A stretch of DNA of 64,000 nucleotides from Sedimenticola hydrogenitrophicus (GCF_029017505.1 NZ_JAQGEI010000008.1:1-64000), one strand, 5' to 3'; numbered from the stretch's first letter, positions 1 to 9,451 are shown. Numbers and translations: made by a program. Notes: a model not told the origin generated them from the letters alone.

Positions 1-47
1 CGGAATGACGAAAATCCTGCAGTTCGCCTTAAGTAAGTGCCATTCGG
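1..47 (-). repeat. Fragment of palindromic repeat family B
   Basis: Bases 1-47 match, in reverse complement, the outer left arm of the repeat at 19749-19943. The match covers the CTTAAGTAAGTGCC terminus and about 30 bases inward, with one visible mismatch. The window edge cuts the element, so its other arm lies outside. Confidence 0.75.
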
Positions 48-83
48 CGTTGACCCCTCAACACGGGGTAGTGCTCCAAAGCA

Positions 84-120
84 GTTCGGGTTAATACGTA
101 TAACGCGTATTAACCCGAAC
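84..120. terminator. Perfect 15-bp hairpin downstream of gabT
   Basis: GTTCGGGTTAATACG (84-98) pairs perfectly with CGTATTAACCCGAAC (106-120) across a 7-nt loop. It lies about 100 bp past the gabT stop codon, so it could end the minus-strand catabolic operon. There is no clear T-run on either side, so a protein-binding palindrome or mRNA-end stabiliser is equally possible. Confidence 0.4.
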
Positions 121-217
121 CTATGTGTCGGCTGATTTAAGCTGATTCTTCAGCTTGGATCCGCCCCGCCGTGTGATTACTTGGGGTGTGCCACGAATAG
201 ACTGGTTTTGTCGGCGT

Positions 218-1495
218 TCAACTCCCTTCAGCGAGGCACTCGGCGAGGATTTCCATGCCCTTGTCGATCAACTCATCCGAGATGGTCAGGGGTGCCAGCA
301 CCCGGATGACATTGCTGCGTACCCCGCATGAGAGCAGTATCAAGCCTTTCCCTGCGGCCTTGCTGACCAGTGATCGGGTCAATTCAGTGTCCGGTTGCTC
401 CGGGTCACCGTTCCGGACCAACTCGATGGCGACCATGGCGCCGCTGTTTCTGACCTGGCCGATCTGTTCGGTATAGCGTTTTTGCAACTCTGCCAGATGG
501 CTGACCATGCGCTCACCGATGATCCGGGCGCGGTCGACAAGCCGCTCCTCCTCAATGACATCGAGTACCGCCAGGGCGGCGGCGCATCCCAGGGGCGAAC
601 CGCCGTAGGTCCCGCCCAGTCCACCCGGGTTGGGGGCATCCATGATCTCGGCCTTGCCGACCACGGCGGCGATGGGGAAGCCCCCTGCCATGCCCTTGGC
701 CAGGGTGATCAGGTCGGGTTCGATGCCGTGGTGTTCGGTGGCAAACATTTTTCCGGTGCGGGCAAAGCCGGTCTGGATTTCGTCACAGACCAGCAGGATA
801 CCGTGTTGGTCACAGAGCTGGCGCAGATGGTTGAGAAAGCCGGCCGGTGCTGGATAGAATCCCCCTTCGCCCTGTACCGGCTCGATGATGATGGCGGCAA
901 CCCGGCTCGGTTCGATATCACACTTGAACAGGGTGTCCAGTGCCCGCAGTGAATCCGCGGCAGTTATCCCGTGGTATTCGATCGGGAAGGGCGCATGGAA
1001 TATCTCGCCCGGGAAGGGGCCGAACCCCGCCTTGTAGGGTGCGATCTTGCCCGTCAGGCCCATGCATAAATTGGTACGGCCATGAAATCCCCCGGTGAAG
1101 GCGATGACCCCGGGACGCCCGGTATAGGCCCGGGCAATCTTGACGGCATTTTCTACCGCCTCGGCCCCGGTGGTGACGAAGATCGACTTGGCCCGTTTTA
1201 TCGGCACCAGTGCATTCAATCGTTCGGCCAGTTCCACCGCTGACCCATAAGGGCTGACCATGACGCAGGTGTGGCTGAACTTGTCCAGCTGCGCCTGCAC
1301 CGCGGCAGTCACCTTGGGGTGACAGTGACCGGTGTTGACTACGGCGATGCCCGCCGCAAAATCGATATAGGATCTTCCCTCAACATCCCAGATCTCGGCA
1401 TTCTTTGCCCGTTCGACATAGATGGGGGACTGGTTGCCCTGGCCGCGGGCAATTGCATTCTCTTTGCGTTGTTGCAGTTTGCTATTGGTTGTCAT
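218..1495 (-). CDS. gabT: 4-aminobutyrate aminotransferase
   Basis: PLP-dependent class III aminotransferase of 425 aa, the usual length for GabT. It would transfer the amino group of GABA to 2-oxoglutarate, giving succinate semialdehyde and glutamate in the cytosol. The cofactor aspartate (D238 in VCDEIQTGF) and Schiff-base lysine (K267 in LAKGMAGG) are present, as is the TTGAEAVENAVKIAR phosphate-binding region near 108-122. It is the last gene of the minus-strand block, 41 bp after gabD, so product passes to the adjacent dehydrogenase. A related omega-amino acid or putrescine transaminase specificity cannot be excluded. Confidence 0.93.
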   Translation of the reverse strand: MTTNSKLQQRKENAIARGQGNQSPIYVERAKNAEIWDVEGRSYIDFAAGIAVVNTGHCHPKVTAAVQAQLDKFSHTCVMVSPYGSAVELAERLNALVPIKRAKSIFVTTGAEAVENAVKIARAYTGRPGVIAFTGGFHGRTNLCMGLTGKIAPYKAGFGPFPGEIFHAPFPIEYHGITAADSLRALDTLFKCDIEPSRVAAIIIEPVQGEGGFYPAPAGFLNHLRQLCDQHGILLVCDEIQTGFARTGKMFATEHHGIEPDLITLAKGMAGGFPIAAVVGKAEIMDAPNPGGLGGTYGGSPLGCAAALAVLDVIEEERLVDRARIIGERMVSHLAELQKRYTEQIGQVRNSGAMVAIELVRNGDPEQPDTELTRSLVSKAAGKGLILLSCGVRSNVIRVLAPLTISDELIDKGMEILAECLAEGS

Positions 1496-1536
1496 TTATC
1501 GTGCCCTGAAAGGTGTTAATGGTTTTTTGCCGAGTG

Positions 1537-2994
1537 CTATTTGTCGAGTCCGCCCATACACAGGTATTTGATCTCGACAAAGTCATCGATGCCGTATTTG
1601 GAGCCTTCGCGCCCAAGTCCCGACTCCTTCACGCCGCCGAAGGGGGCCACTTCATTGGAGATGATCCCTTCGTTGACGCCGACCATGCCGTACTCCAACG
1701 CTTCGCTGACGCGCCAGATGCGGCCGATATCCCGGCTGTAGAAATAGGCCGCCAGACCGACCTCGGTGTCGTTTGCCAGGCGGATCGCTTCGGCCTCGGT
1801 ATGGAAACGGAATATCGGGGCCAGAGGGCCGAAGGTCTCCTCCCGTGCCACGGTCATGTCGGGTGTGACGTCGGTAATGACGGTGGGCTCGAAGAAGGTC
1901 CCGCCCCGGGCATGCCGTTTACCGCCACAGATCAGACGGGCGCCCTTGGCGAGGGCATCATGAATGTGCTCATCGACCTTCTTGATCGCGGCGTCGTTGA
2001 TCAGCGGACCCTGGGTCACCCCGTCTTCCATGCCGTTACCCACCCGCAGCTTGACCACCGCGGCGGCGAGCTTTTCGGTGAAAGCCTCGTGTACCTCATC
2101 CTGGACCAGAAAACGATTGACGCAGACACAGGTCTGTCCGGCATTGCGGTACTTGGAGGCCATCGCACCGGCGACTGCGGCATCGAGATCGGCATCATCG
2201 AAGACGATAAAGGGTGCATTGCCCCCCAATTCCATCGAGACCTTTTTCATGGTGTCGGCGCAGGCCCGGGTCAGCAGCTTCCCGACCGCGGTGGAGCCGG
2301 TGAAAGAGAGCTTGCGAACGATTGGATTGGCGGTCATCTCCTCGCCAATGGGGGCGCCGGATTCCGCGGTGACTACATTAAAGACCCCTTTGGGAATCCC
2401 CGCGCGTTCGGCCAACTCGGCCAACGCCAGGGCACATAGCGGGGTAAGTGCGGCCGGCTTGACCACCACCGGACAGCCGGCTGCCAGGGCCGGGGCGCAC
2501 TTGCGGGTGATCATGGCGATCGGGAAGTTCCAGGGGGTGATTGCCGCCACGACGCCAATTGGCTGCTTGATCACGACAATGCGGCGATCGCTGAAGGGGG
2601 AGGGGATGACGTCACCGTAGACGCGTTTGGCCTCCTCGCCAAACCACTCGATAAAGGAGGCGCCATAGGCCACTTCACCCTTCGCCTCCGCCAGCGGTTT
2701 GCCCTGTTCAGCGGTCATCAGGCGGGCCAGGTCATCCTGATTGGCCATGATCAGATCGAACCAGTTGCGGAGGATGATTGCCCGTTGCTTGGCGGTCTGT
2801 TGGCGCCAGGCAGGCCAGGCCGTTTCCGCCGCCTCAATGGCTCGCCGGGTCTCCACCGCCGACATGTCCGGTACGCTGCCCACAGTTTCTCCGGTGGCTG
2901 GATTGGTGACCGTAAACACCTTGCCGCTATCGGCGGGACACCAGTCACCGTCGATATAGGCCGCGCTCTTTAGCAGGGTTGGATCTTGCAGCAT
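1537..2994 (-). CDS. gabD: Succinate-semialdehyde dehydrogenase, NAD(P)+-dependent
   Basis: 485-aa aldehyde dehydrogenase with the catalytic pair E255 (MELGGNAPFIVFDDADLD) and C289 (NAGQTCVCVN), and the N-terminal ITPWNFP cofactor motif near 152. It oxidises succinate semialdehyde to succinate, feeding the TCA cycle. A second cysteine lies two residues after the nucleophile, as in E. coli GabD and many SSADHs. It sits between the ABC permease genes and gabT, which makes GABA or putrescine degradation the likely context. Confidence 0.92.
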   Translation of the reverse strand: MLQDPTLLKSAAYIDGDWCPADSGKVFTVTNPATGETVGSVPDMSAVETRRAIEAAETAWPAWRQQTAKQRAIILRNWFDLIMANQDDLARLMTAEQGKPLAEAKGEVAYGASFIEWFGEEAKRVYGDVIPSPFSDRRIVVIKQPIGVVAAITPWNFPIAMITRKCAPALAAGCPVVVKPAALTPLCALALAELAERAGIPKGVFNVVTAESGAPIGEEMTANPIVRKLSFTGSTAVGKLLTRACADTMKKVSMELGGNAPFIVFDDADLDAAVAGAMASKYRNAGQTCVCVNRFLVQDEVHEAFTEKLAAAVVKLRVGNGMEDGVTQGPLINDAAIKKVDEHIHDALAKGARLICGGKRHARGGTFFEPTVITDVTPDMTVAREETFGPLAPIFRFHTEAEAIRLANDTEVGLAAYFYSRDIGRIWRVSEALEYGMVGVNEGIISNEVAPFGGVKESGLGREGSKYGIDDFVEIKYLCMGGLDK

Positions 2995-3105
2995 CTTGTA
3001 CTCCTGTAGTTAGTTGCACCGTTGGACGACCACGGAGAGTGACCCGGAGCGATCGGCTTTGCCGGATCCGAACTGGGTTGCCTGGCCGTCGGCGGCGTAA
3101 AAAAA

Positions 3106-3957
3106 TTATCCGGGTGATTGGCCGCGCAGCCGTTCGCTACGCCGACGTAACAGTTCGATGGTGGTCAACATAAGAATGGACAGCGCAACCAGCAGGGTGG
3201 CGACCGCCAGAATCGTCGGACTGATCTGTTCCCGAATGCCTGACCACATCTGTCGCGGTATGGTGGTCTGCTCCGCGCCGGAGAGAAACAGCACCACCAC
3301 CACTTCATCGAAGGAGGTGCCGAAGGCGAACAGCGCGCCGGAAATCACCCCGGGCAGGATGAGCGGCATGATCACCTTGAAGAAGATGCGGCTGTGAGAG
3401 GCGCCGAGGCTCAGCCCGGCGCGTATCAGGCTGATGTCGAATCCCGACAGGGTGGCGGTGACCGTGATGACCACGAAAGGGGTACCCAGTACCGTATGGG
3501 CAAGTATCAGTCCCCAGAGATTGCCGGCCAATCCCAGTCGGGCATAAAAGAAGTAGATCCCGGCCGCCGTGATGATGAGCGGGACAATCATCGGGGAGAT
3601 GAGGAGGCCCATGATTGTCCCGCGGTAGGGCATGTGCTGGCGGGACAGGCCCAGGGCGGCGAGGGTACCCAGGACGGTGGCCAGACAGGTGGACGCTACG
3701 CCGATGTAGATGCTGTTCTTGACCGCCAGGAGCCACATTTTGTTGGAAAAGAAATCCTCATACCACCTCAGGGAGTAGGCCGCGGAATCGAGCGACAGCA
3801 TCCCCTGTGTAAAACTGAAATAGGGCTCTGCATTGAACGACAGTGGCACGATGACCAGAATGGGGGCCATCAAAAACAGCAGTACCAGGCCGCAAATGAA
3901 CCGGAAGGTATAGTGCCAGGCCCGTTGAAACGGGGTTGCATAGATAGGCAGTGCCAT
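3106..3957 (-). CDS. ABC transporter permease, PotC/PotI type
   Basis: 283-aa inner-membrane permease with six predicted hydrophobic segments and the EAA loop near 180-200 (RAGLSLGASHSRIFFKVIMPLILPG) that docks on the ATPase. It belongs to the polyamine/opine/ferric-type permease family (BPD_transp_1). The gene starts 13 bp after the stop of the partner permease. With the ATPase, binding protein and gab genes it should import a polyamine or GABA-like amine; the exact substrate cannot be read from sequence. Confidence 0.88.
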   Translation of the reverse strand: MALPIYATPFQRAWHYTFRFICGLVLLFLMAPILVIVPLSFNAEPYFSFTQGMLSLDSAAYSLRWYEDFFSNKMWLLAVKNSIYIGVASTCLATVLGTLAALGLSRQHMPYRGTIMGLLISPMIVPLIITAAGIYFFYARLGLAGNLWGLILAHTVLGTPFVVITVTATLSGFDISLIRAGLSLGASHSRIFFKVIMPLILPGVISGALFAFGTSFDEVVVVLFLSGAEQTTIPRQMWSGIREQISPTILAVATLLVALSILMLTTIELLRRRSERLRGQSPG

Positions 3958-3970
3958 GGTGTTGATCCCT

Positions 3971-5260
3971 TTAACCCAGTTTGAGTTTGTCGATGCCGAT
4001 GATGCGGTTAAAAAGCCAATACAGGATCAGGACGATGATCAGTAAGATAACCGCCAGGGCGGCTGCCAGGCCCCAGTTCAGGCTCTGCTGCATATGGTAG
4101 GCAATGAAGTTGCTGATCATCTGACCGGTTCGGCCGCCGACCAGGGCCGGGGTGATGTAGTAACCAATCGCCAGAATAAAAACCAGCAGTGATCCCGCGG
4201 CAATACCCGGCTTGGTTTGCGGCAGGTAGACCCGGATGAAGGCGGTGAATGGCGAGGCGCCCAGCGAGGTGGCGGCACGCATGAAACTGGGGTCGATGGA
4301 CTTCATGACGCTGAACAGCGGCAGTATCATGAAGGGCAACAGGATGTGGGTCATGGCGACGACGGTGCCGAACATGTTGTACATCATGTCGAGCCTGTTT
4401 CCTTCGCTCAATATGCCCAGCCAGACCAGGAGGTCGTTGACGATGCCGTGGGTCTGCAATAGCGCGATCCAACTGGTGGTGCGCACCAGAAGCGAGGTCC
4501 AGAACGGCAACAGGACGCAAATCATCAGCAGATTGGCCTTTGCCGTGGGCAAGACAGAGAGCAGGTAGGCCACGGGAAAACCGAGGATAAAGCAACTCAG
4601 GGTTACGCCAAGGCTGATGGCGAATGTCTTGATGAAATTATCCACATAGATGGCGCGTTCCGGCGGTTTGCGGACTACTTCGCCCTTGGCATCATAGGCA
4701 AGATCCAGTGAACTGAGGTAAAAGGTCGCAGTGACGCTCGGCAGTACCCGCTTGATGGCACTCCAGGTCGCCAGTTCGCCCCACCGCTGATCGATTTGAA
4801 CCAGTCGCTGTTTCCAGGATTCGTCGCTGGACTCCATTTGGGCCAGCTTGCGGGCGGATTTGGTCAGCAGGCTACGGATGCCGCTGAGTTCGAAATTAAG
4901 GCGTGTGGCAATTTTTCCCAGGGTACGCTCTTTTTGGGCCGTCTGGATATCCCTTGCCAGGGCGGCATAGGTGGCCTCGTCCGGGAGGGTGAACTGATCC
5001 CAGTCCAGCAGCCGGGCCGCCGTATCCGGCATAAGTTCCGCCACCGGACCATTGTCCGTACTGCGCAACATCATATCGGCGAGCGGAAAAATGAACATAA
5101 CGCCGATAAACAGCAGCAGGGGGAGAACCAGGAGCAGCGCCTTGGCCTTTTCCAGTCGGGTTGAGCGTGCCAGCTGCGCCCGCAAGGCCTTCCCCTCGAA
5201 TTCCCGGGCATCGGCGGTGAGCGTATTTAGGGTATCGGTCCGGGCCACCATCTCGTTCAC
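3971..5260 (-). CDS. ABC transporter permease, PotB/PotH type with long periplasmic insert
   Basis: 429-aa permease, about 140 residues longer than E. coli PotB. After the first membrane helix (about 43-68) comes a hydrophilic stretch of about 140 residues (70-210), predicted periplasmic, before the remaining helices. The EAA loop (RAATSLGASPFTAFIRVYLPQTKPG) lies near 330-355. This extended form is seen in transporters next to GABA/polyamine catabolic genes in several proteobacteria, and the insert may take part in binding-protein docking (inference). The first gene after the hairpin at 5291-5316. Confidence 0.85.
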   Translation of the reverse strand: MNEMVARTDTLNTLTADAREFEGKALRAQLARSTRLEKAKALLLVLPLLLFIGVMFIFPLADMMLRSTDNGPVAELMPDTAARLLDWDQFTLPDEATYAALARDIQTAQKERTLGKIATRLNFELSGIRSLLTKSARKLAQMESSDESWKQRLVQIDQRWGELATWSAIKRVLPSVTATFYLSSLDLAYDAKGEVVRKPPERAIYVDNFIKTFAISLGVTLSCFILGFPVAYLLSVLPTAKANLLMICVLLPFWTSLLVRTTSWIALLQTHGIVNDLLVWLGILSEGNRLDMMYNMFGTVVAMTHILLPFMILPLFSVMKSIDPSFMRAATSLGASPFTAFIRVYLPQTKPGIAAGSLLVFILAIGYYITPALVGGRTGQMISNFIAYHMQQSLNWGLAAALAVILLIIVLILYWLFNRIIGIDKLKLG

Positions 5261-5290
5261 GGTTCATCTCCAGAGGGATTGTGGTAAAAG

Positions 5291-5316
5291 CCGGCGGTAC
5301 CCGGTGGTACCGCCGG
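5291..5316 (-). terminator. Hairpin between binding-protein and permease genes
   Basis: CCGGCGGTACC and GGTACCGCCGG form a perfect 11-bp stem with a 4-nt loop. On the minus strand it is followed by CTTTTACC. It lies just after the stop of the binding-protein gene and before the permease genes. Such a partial terminator or mRNA-stabilising hairpin would let the binding protein be made in excess over the permeases. Confidence 0.65.
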
Positions 5317-5335
5317 TGATACGGATGAACGCTAC

Positions 5336-6403
5336 TTAATTGGCAAGCCAGGCGGTAAACCGCTCATTCAGCTCGTCTTCGTAGTCGGCCCAGAATTCGG
5401 CATCGGCTGCCAGGGCATTGGTCAGGTTGACGGGGGCCGTTGGGATATGTTTTTTCATTGACTCATCCACCATGGCCGCGGCGGTTTTGCGGGGCGGTCC
5501 ATAGGAGATGAACTTGGACTGTCTGGCCAGCTGTTCCGGTGCGGTGGCAAATACCAGGAACTCTTGGGCTCTCGCCTTGTTCGGCGCACCGGCAGGGATG
5601 GCCCAGTAATCGATATCCATGACCTGGCCGTCCCAGACGATCACAAACGATTTACTTTCATTTTTAACGGCATTGTAAATACGACCATTATAGGCAGTGG
5701 TCATGACCACCTCGCCATCGGCCAGGAGCTGCGGCGCCTGGGCCCCTGATTTCCACCAAACCAGCTGATCCTTGATCTGGGCGAGTTTGTTGAATGCGCG
5801 AGTCTGTCCTTCCGGGGTAGACAACACTTTATAGACATCGGTAGCTGCGACCCCGTCCGCCATCAGTGCCATCTCCAGGTTGACCTTGGGGGAGCGTTTC
5901 ATTCCGCGCTTGCCCGGATATTTATTGGTATCGAAAAAGTCGGCGATCGAGTGGGGCGCCGTAGCTAGTTTGGTTTTGTCATAAGCAAAAACAGTCGACC
6001 AGACGATCGCCCCGATGCCGCATTTTTTTACCGCGGTTGGCATGAAGTCATCCGCCGCGGCGGAGCCGTCGGTGCCGGGCTCCAGATCATTGACATCAAT
6101 GGTATCGATCAATCCTTCATCACAGGCGCGTATGACATCGGAAGTCTCGAGGTCAACCACATCCCAGGTCACGCTTCCGGACTCGACCTGGGCGCGCAGT
6201 TTGCCCAACCCGCCATTGTAGTCCTCGGACAGAATCTGTACCCCGGTCTTCTCCATGAACGGTTCATGGGAGCCCTTCTTCTGGGCGTTGGTGTAGGCGC
6301 CGCCGAAGGAGACGACCGTGATGCGTTCGGCCGCTGAAGCAATCGATATCGTGCAACTGAGGCCGAGGGCCATCACTGAAGTGAAACGGATCAATTTTCG
6401 CAT
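5336..6403 (-). CDS. Periplasmic spermidine/putrescine-type substrate-binding protein
   Basis: 355 aa with a clear signal peptide (about 1-24, ending ASAA) followed by ITVVSFGGAYTNAQ, the usual start of family 1 polyamine-type solute-binding proteins (PotD/PotF/extracellular SBP_bac). It captures the amine substrate in the periplasm and hands it to the two permeases. It is second in the minus-strand operon, 59 bp after the ATPase gene. Ligand residues cannot be assigned with confidence, so putrescine, spermidine or GABA all remain possible. Confidence 0.88.
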   Translation of the reverse strand: MRKLIRFTSVMALGLSCTISIASAAERITVVSFGGAYTNAQKKGSHEPFMEKTGVQILSEDYNGGLGKLRAQVESGSVTWDVVDLETSDVIRACDEGLIDTIDVNDLEPGTDGSAAADDFMPTAVKKCGIGAIVWSTVFAYDKTKLATAPHSIADFFDTNKYPGKRGMKRSPKVNLEMALMADGVAATDVYKVLSTPEGQTRAFNKLAQIKDQLVWWKSGAQAPQLLADGEVVMTTAYNGRIYNAVKNESKSFVIVWDGQVMDIDYWAIPAGAPNKARAQEFLVFATAPEQLARQSKFISYGPPRKTAAAMVDESMKKHIPTAPVNLTNALAADAEFWADYEDELNERFTAWLAN

Positions 6404-6462
6404 TTCTCATCCTCGCTTATTGATATTGTCTGCCGATCAGGCAGGGTTATGCCGTTTATGAC

Positions 6463-7554
6463 TCATGCATTAAATGCACGGCAATCGCGTCCAGCCCATC
6501 CGATCCGAAAATCACTGCCCGGTTTGAGAACCGGATGCTGTTCCGAATTCGGAATCTTGATAATGAATTGATGGCGCTGACCAAAGTTGACGCTGCAGCG
6601 AATATGGTCACCGAGATAGGTGACCCCTTCTGCGCGAACCTTAAAAATATTGGGTAACGAACCCTCTTCCGGATCAATGACCACCCGCTCCGGTCGCAGG
6701 GAGAGAATGGCGCGCGAGCCGTGACCGGTGATATTGATGGGCAGTGCCCGGATGTTGCAGTCGTCGTCATCCAGCGTCACGATGCAACGGTCACTGTCCA
6801 GGGACTTCACGGTGCCGGAAAAACGGTTGTTTTCACCGATAAAGCTGGCGACAAAGGCATTTTCCGGTTCTTCATAGAGTGTGGCGGGCGAGGCCAACTG
6901 CTGCACGATGCCATCATTGAATACGGCGATCCGATCGGACATGGTCAACGCCTCGGACTGGTCATGGGTTACATACACCATGGTGACACCCAGATTTTCG
7001 TGGATGCGTTTGATCTCGTATTGCATCTGCTCGCGCAGATTCTTGTCGAGGGCGCCCAGCGGCTCATCCATGAGTACCAACTTTGGCTCGAACACCAAAG
7101 CCCGGGCCAGCGCAACACGCTGTTTTTGCCCTCCTGAAAGCTGGGCGGGGCGTCGGTTCGCCAGTTCACCAAGCTCCACCATCTCCAGGGCGTTGCCTAT
7201 CTTCTGCTTGATGACGTTCCTGCCCAGCTTGCGCACTTCCAACGGGAAGGCCAGGTTCTCCGCCACCGTCATGTGGGGGAAGAGGGCGTAGTTTTGGAAC
7301 ACCATGCCAATGCCGCGCTTCTGTGGTGGGACCTTATTGATGGGCTGTCCATCCAGCAGAATGTCGCCGTAGGTTGCCGTCTCAAAGCCGGCCAGCATCA
7401 TCAGGCAGGTGGTCTTGCCCGAACCTGACGGTCCCAGCATGGTGACAAATTCCCCCCGGGTAATGGAGAGATTGAAGTCCTTCACCACCAGTGTTTTGCC
7501 GTCATAGCTTTTCTGGACATTACGAAACTCGACGAAAGATGAATTCTGATTCAT
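6463..7554 (-). CDS. ABC transporter ATP-binding protein, PotA/PotG type
   Basis: 363-aa ATPase with Walker A GPSGSGKTT (41-49), Q-loop (VFQNYALFPHMTV), signature LSGGQ (139-143), Walker B LVLMDEP (159-165) and switch His in VTHDQSEA. A C-terminal TOBE/OB region (about 270-360) is typical of the polyamine/maltose importer class. It energises uptake by the two permeases. It is first in the minus-strand operon, so the 360-bp AT-rich gap upstream should hold the operon promoter. Confidence 0.9.
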   Translation of the reverse strand: MNQNSSFVEFRNVQKSYDGKTLVVKDFNLSITRGEFVTMLGPSGSGKTTCLMMLAGFETATYGDILLDGQPINKVPPQKRGIGMVFQNYALFPHMTVAENLAFPLEVRKLGRNVIKQKIGNALEMVELGELANRRPAQLSGGQKQRVALARALVFEPKLVLMDEPLGALDKNLREQMQYEIKRIHENLGVTMVYVTHDQSEALTMSDRIAVFNDGIVQQLASPATLYEEPENAFVASFIGENNRFSGTVKSLDSDRCIVTLDDDDCNIRALPINITGHGSRAILSLRPERVVIDPEEGSLPNIFKVRAEGVTYLGDHIRCSVNFGQRHQFIIKIPNSEQHPVLKPGSDFRIGWAGRDCRAFNA

Positions 7555-7915
7555 GGCATTTCTATTTCGGTCAGTTGGTTAAAGGGGTACCACCGGGCAG
7601 ATTCTCTGCCGTCTTGTATTCCATTTGCCGGCTCAGTTTTAACGATCGCACCGGGGTGAGATCAGTGGCCTGTAAAGTGGAGAGGCGAATACCGCCCCCC
7701 TGATCCGTGTGTTTATTATTATGATCAACTCGTGTAGATAATTACACTACAACCGTTCAAAATATAAATCAAGTGATTAGTATACCGGTACGAAATTCCT
7801 GTAAACAGATCATTATTTAAGGAATGTTTAACATAAGACACTATTTGGTTGATATTCTGATCGCAGTATAGTTAACTATTCTAAACAGTTAGTAAGCAGG
7901 TCAGATGAGCAAGAG
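7555..7915. promoter_or_regulatory. Divergent control region with 12-bp palindrome
   Basis: This 361-bp gap separates the transporter operon (minus) from the HTH-cupin regulator (plus). It is much more AT-rich than its surroundings from about 7720. A perfect palindrome ATAGTTAACTAT lies at 7868-7879, 36 bp before the regulator start. It is a reasonable candidate operator for the regulator, although only one exact copy was found. Confidence 0.5.
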
Positions 7916-8497
7916 ATGAGTATTGACATAGGTAAGCGACTCAAAGAGATCCGAAAATCCCGTGGTCTGTCACAACGCCAGTTGGCCAGCCGAAGCGGTG
8001 TCACCAACGGTTCCATTTCGATGATTGAAATGAACCGCACCAGTCCATCGGTTGCATCCCTGAAAAAGGTGCTTGAAGGGATCCCGATGTCTCTATCGGA
8101 ATTTTTCAGTGTTGAAGAACAGGAAGAGGAGCAGTACTTCTTCACCAAGGGGGAGCTGAAAGAGCTGAGTCCGGCCGTCCTCAGCACCATCGGCGTCACA
8201 GGGAATATCGATCAGGTCTCCCTGAAGCAGGTCGGGGATGCCTCACGGCATTCACTGCAGATTCTCTATGAGTGTTACCCGCCCGGGGCCGATACCGGCA
8301 AGGACATGATCACCCATGAGGCGGAAGAGGGGGGGGTTGTCGTATCCGGCGAAATCGAGGTGACGGTGGATAGTCGGATTCAGATTCTGCGGGCGGGTGA
8401 TTCCTACCTGTTCGACAGCCGCCTGAAGCACCGTTTTCGCAATATCGGCAGTGAGGATTGCATTATCATCAGTGCCTGTACGCCCCCCTCTTTCTAA
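7916..8497 (+). CDS. HTH-XRE / cupin transcriptional regulator (PuuR-like)
   Basis: 193 aa. Residues about 7-61 form an XRE/Cro helix-turn-helix (RLKEIRKSRGLSQRQLASRS, then the recognition helix region). Residues about 115-190 form a small cupin beta-barrel (EAEEGGVVVSGEIEVTVDSR). This architecture is that of E. coli PuuR and relatives, which sense putrescine or related ligands through the cupin. It is transcribed away from the transporter and gab genes and probably represses them and itself (inference from gene order). Confidence 0.85.
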   Translation: MSIDIGKRLKEIRKSRGLSQRQLASRSGVTNGSISMIEMNRTSPSVASLKKVLEGIPMSLSEFFSVEEQEEEQYFFTKGELKELSPAVLSTIGVTGNIDQVSLKQVGDASRHSLQILYECYPPGADTGKDMITHEAEEGGVVVSGEIEVTVDSRIQILRAGDSYLFDSRLKHRFRNIGSEDCIIISACTPPSF

Positions 8498-8498
8498 C

Positions 8499-8543
8499 AG
8501 TGGCGAGGGGCGGATTGGCGAGGCTTCCGGCCCGCCACTTTTT
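8499..8543 (+). terminator. Terminator after the HTH-cupin regulator
   Basis: AGTGGCG (8499-8505) pairs with CGCCACT (8533-8539), followed by a T-run. It begins right at the stop codon of the regulator gene, as expected for an intrinsic terminator on the plus strand. Confidence 0.65.
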
Positions 8544-8666
8544 CTGAAGTAAAAGCCTGCCCTGATCTCGTCGCGCCTGATGAAACCAATGGGTGACCCC
8601 ATTGATTAATTGCATTGATGTTAATTGACCGGAGTCGGCTAATCGGTGACCCCTTAACAAACACGC

Positions 8667-9110
8667 TCATCTCGTCGCTTTATCTTTCCATGCGGCATGG
8701 CAGGAGATGCACGATACATTCAGTTCGCTCATGGCGTGACTGGCTTCTATCCAGTTTTTCTTTGCTGTCTCTTCCGCCGCCCTGCTAGCGTGCTGGTCCA
8801 GAACTTTATCGAATGTAAGAAGACTCTGTTTGAAGCCCTCCTGGTCTGCCGCATCCATGATGGTCCACGGTTTATGATTTGGGGCCGGATGGTGCAATAT
8901 GATGTCGGCACCTTGCCGAACCATCTGCTTGTTTTCCCGGATGATGCCTTCGTGGATCATGTATGAAGCTTCACCCAGGATTTCCATGAGTTGCCTGTAG
9001 GTCATGTCTGCCTGTTGCTTGCTGGCGACCAGTTGCTCGGCACTGTCTTCCTGTGCAAAAGAAACGGTGGTAGATAATCCGATGATCAAAGCGACCACAA
9101 TTATTTTCAC
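8667..9110 (-). CDS. Cytochrome c'-like periplasmic monoheme protein
   Basis: 147 aa with a signal peptide (about 1-19, ending SFA) and a single heme motif CISCH close to the C-terminus (residues about 134-138). The rest is predicted all-helical. C-terminal heme attachment on a four-helix body is the layout of cytochrome c'/c-556 proteins, which bind small gases or act in stress. The GTG start is chosen because AAGGAG lies 9 nt upstream. It lies 71 bp downstream of the CsoR-type gene on the same strand and may share its copper-responsive promoter (inference). Confidence 0.7.
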   Translation of the reverse strand: MKIIVVALIIGLSTTVSFAQEDSAEQLVASKQQADMTYRQLMEILGEASYMIHEGIIRENKQMVRQGADIILHHPAPNHKPWTIMDAADQEGFKQSLLTFDKVLDQHASRAAEETAKKNWIEASHAMSELNVSCISCHAAWKDKATR

Positions 9111-9181
9111 GATTGCTACTCCTTATCTGGAAAACACACTTGAACTGCAGTCAGTTAACAAGCGCCAAGTGCACATACCTT

Positions 9182-9451
9182 TCACAAGTACTTCGATATT
9201 TCACGGATTTCTTTCATCATGCTGCGTAATTCAGACGGCGAGTTAGTGTTGCCGCTCAGGCAGCCCTCGATATGATCCTGGACAAAAACTCCCTTGGCGT
9301 TGCCAATGGCCTTGTAGACCGCCTGCAATTGCTGAGCGACATCCAGGCAAGGTTTGCCCTGATCGATCATTGCGATGATCTTTTGCAGGTGGCCATCGGC
9401 GCGTTTGAGGCGTTTGATGATTTCAGAATGCGATTCATGGGTATATGTCAT
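9182..9451 (-). CDS. csoR: CsoR/RcnR-family metal-sensing repressor, copper type
   Basis: With the internal ATG at 9451 the protein is 89 aa, normal for this family. An upstream in-frame ATG at 9481 would put the start almost inside the operator and is less likely. The metal fingerprint is C35, H60 and C64 (GKPCLD and QDHIEGC), which matches copper-sensing CsoR rather than the His-rich nickel form (RcnR) or formaldehyde form (FrmR). The DUF156 all-helical body is clear (RLKRADGHLQKIIAMID). Probably autoregulated through the G-tract operator just upstream; targets may include the adjacent cytochrome gene. Confidence 0.85.
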   Translation of the reverse strand: MTYTHESHSEIIKRLKRADGHLQKIIAMIDQGKPCLDVAQQLQAVYKAIGNAKGVFVQDHIEGCLSGNTNSPSELRSMMKEIREISKYL

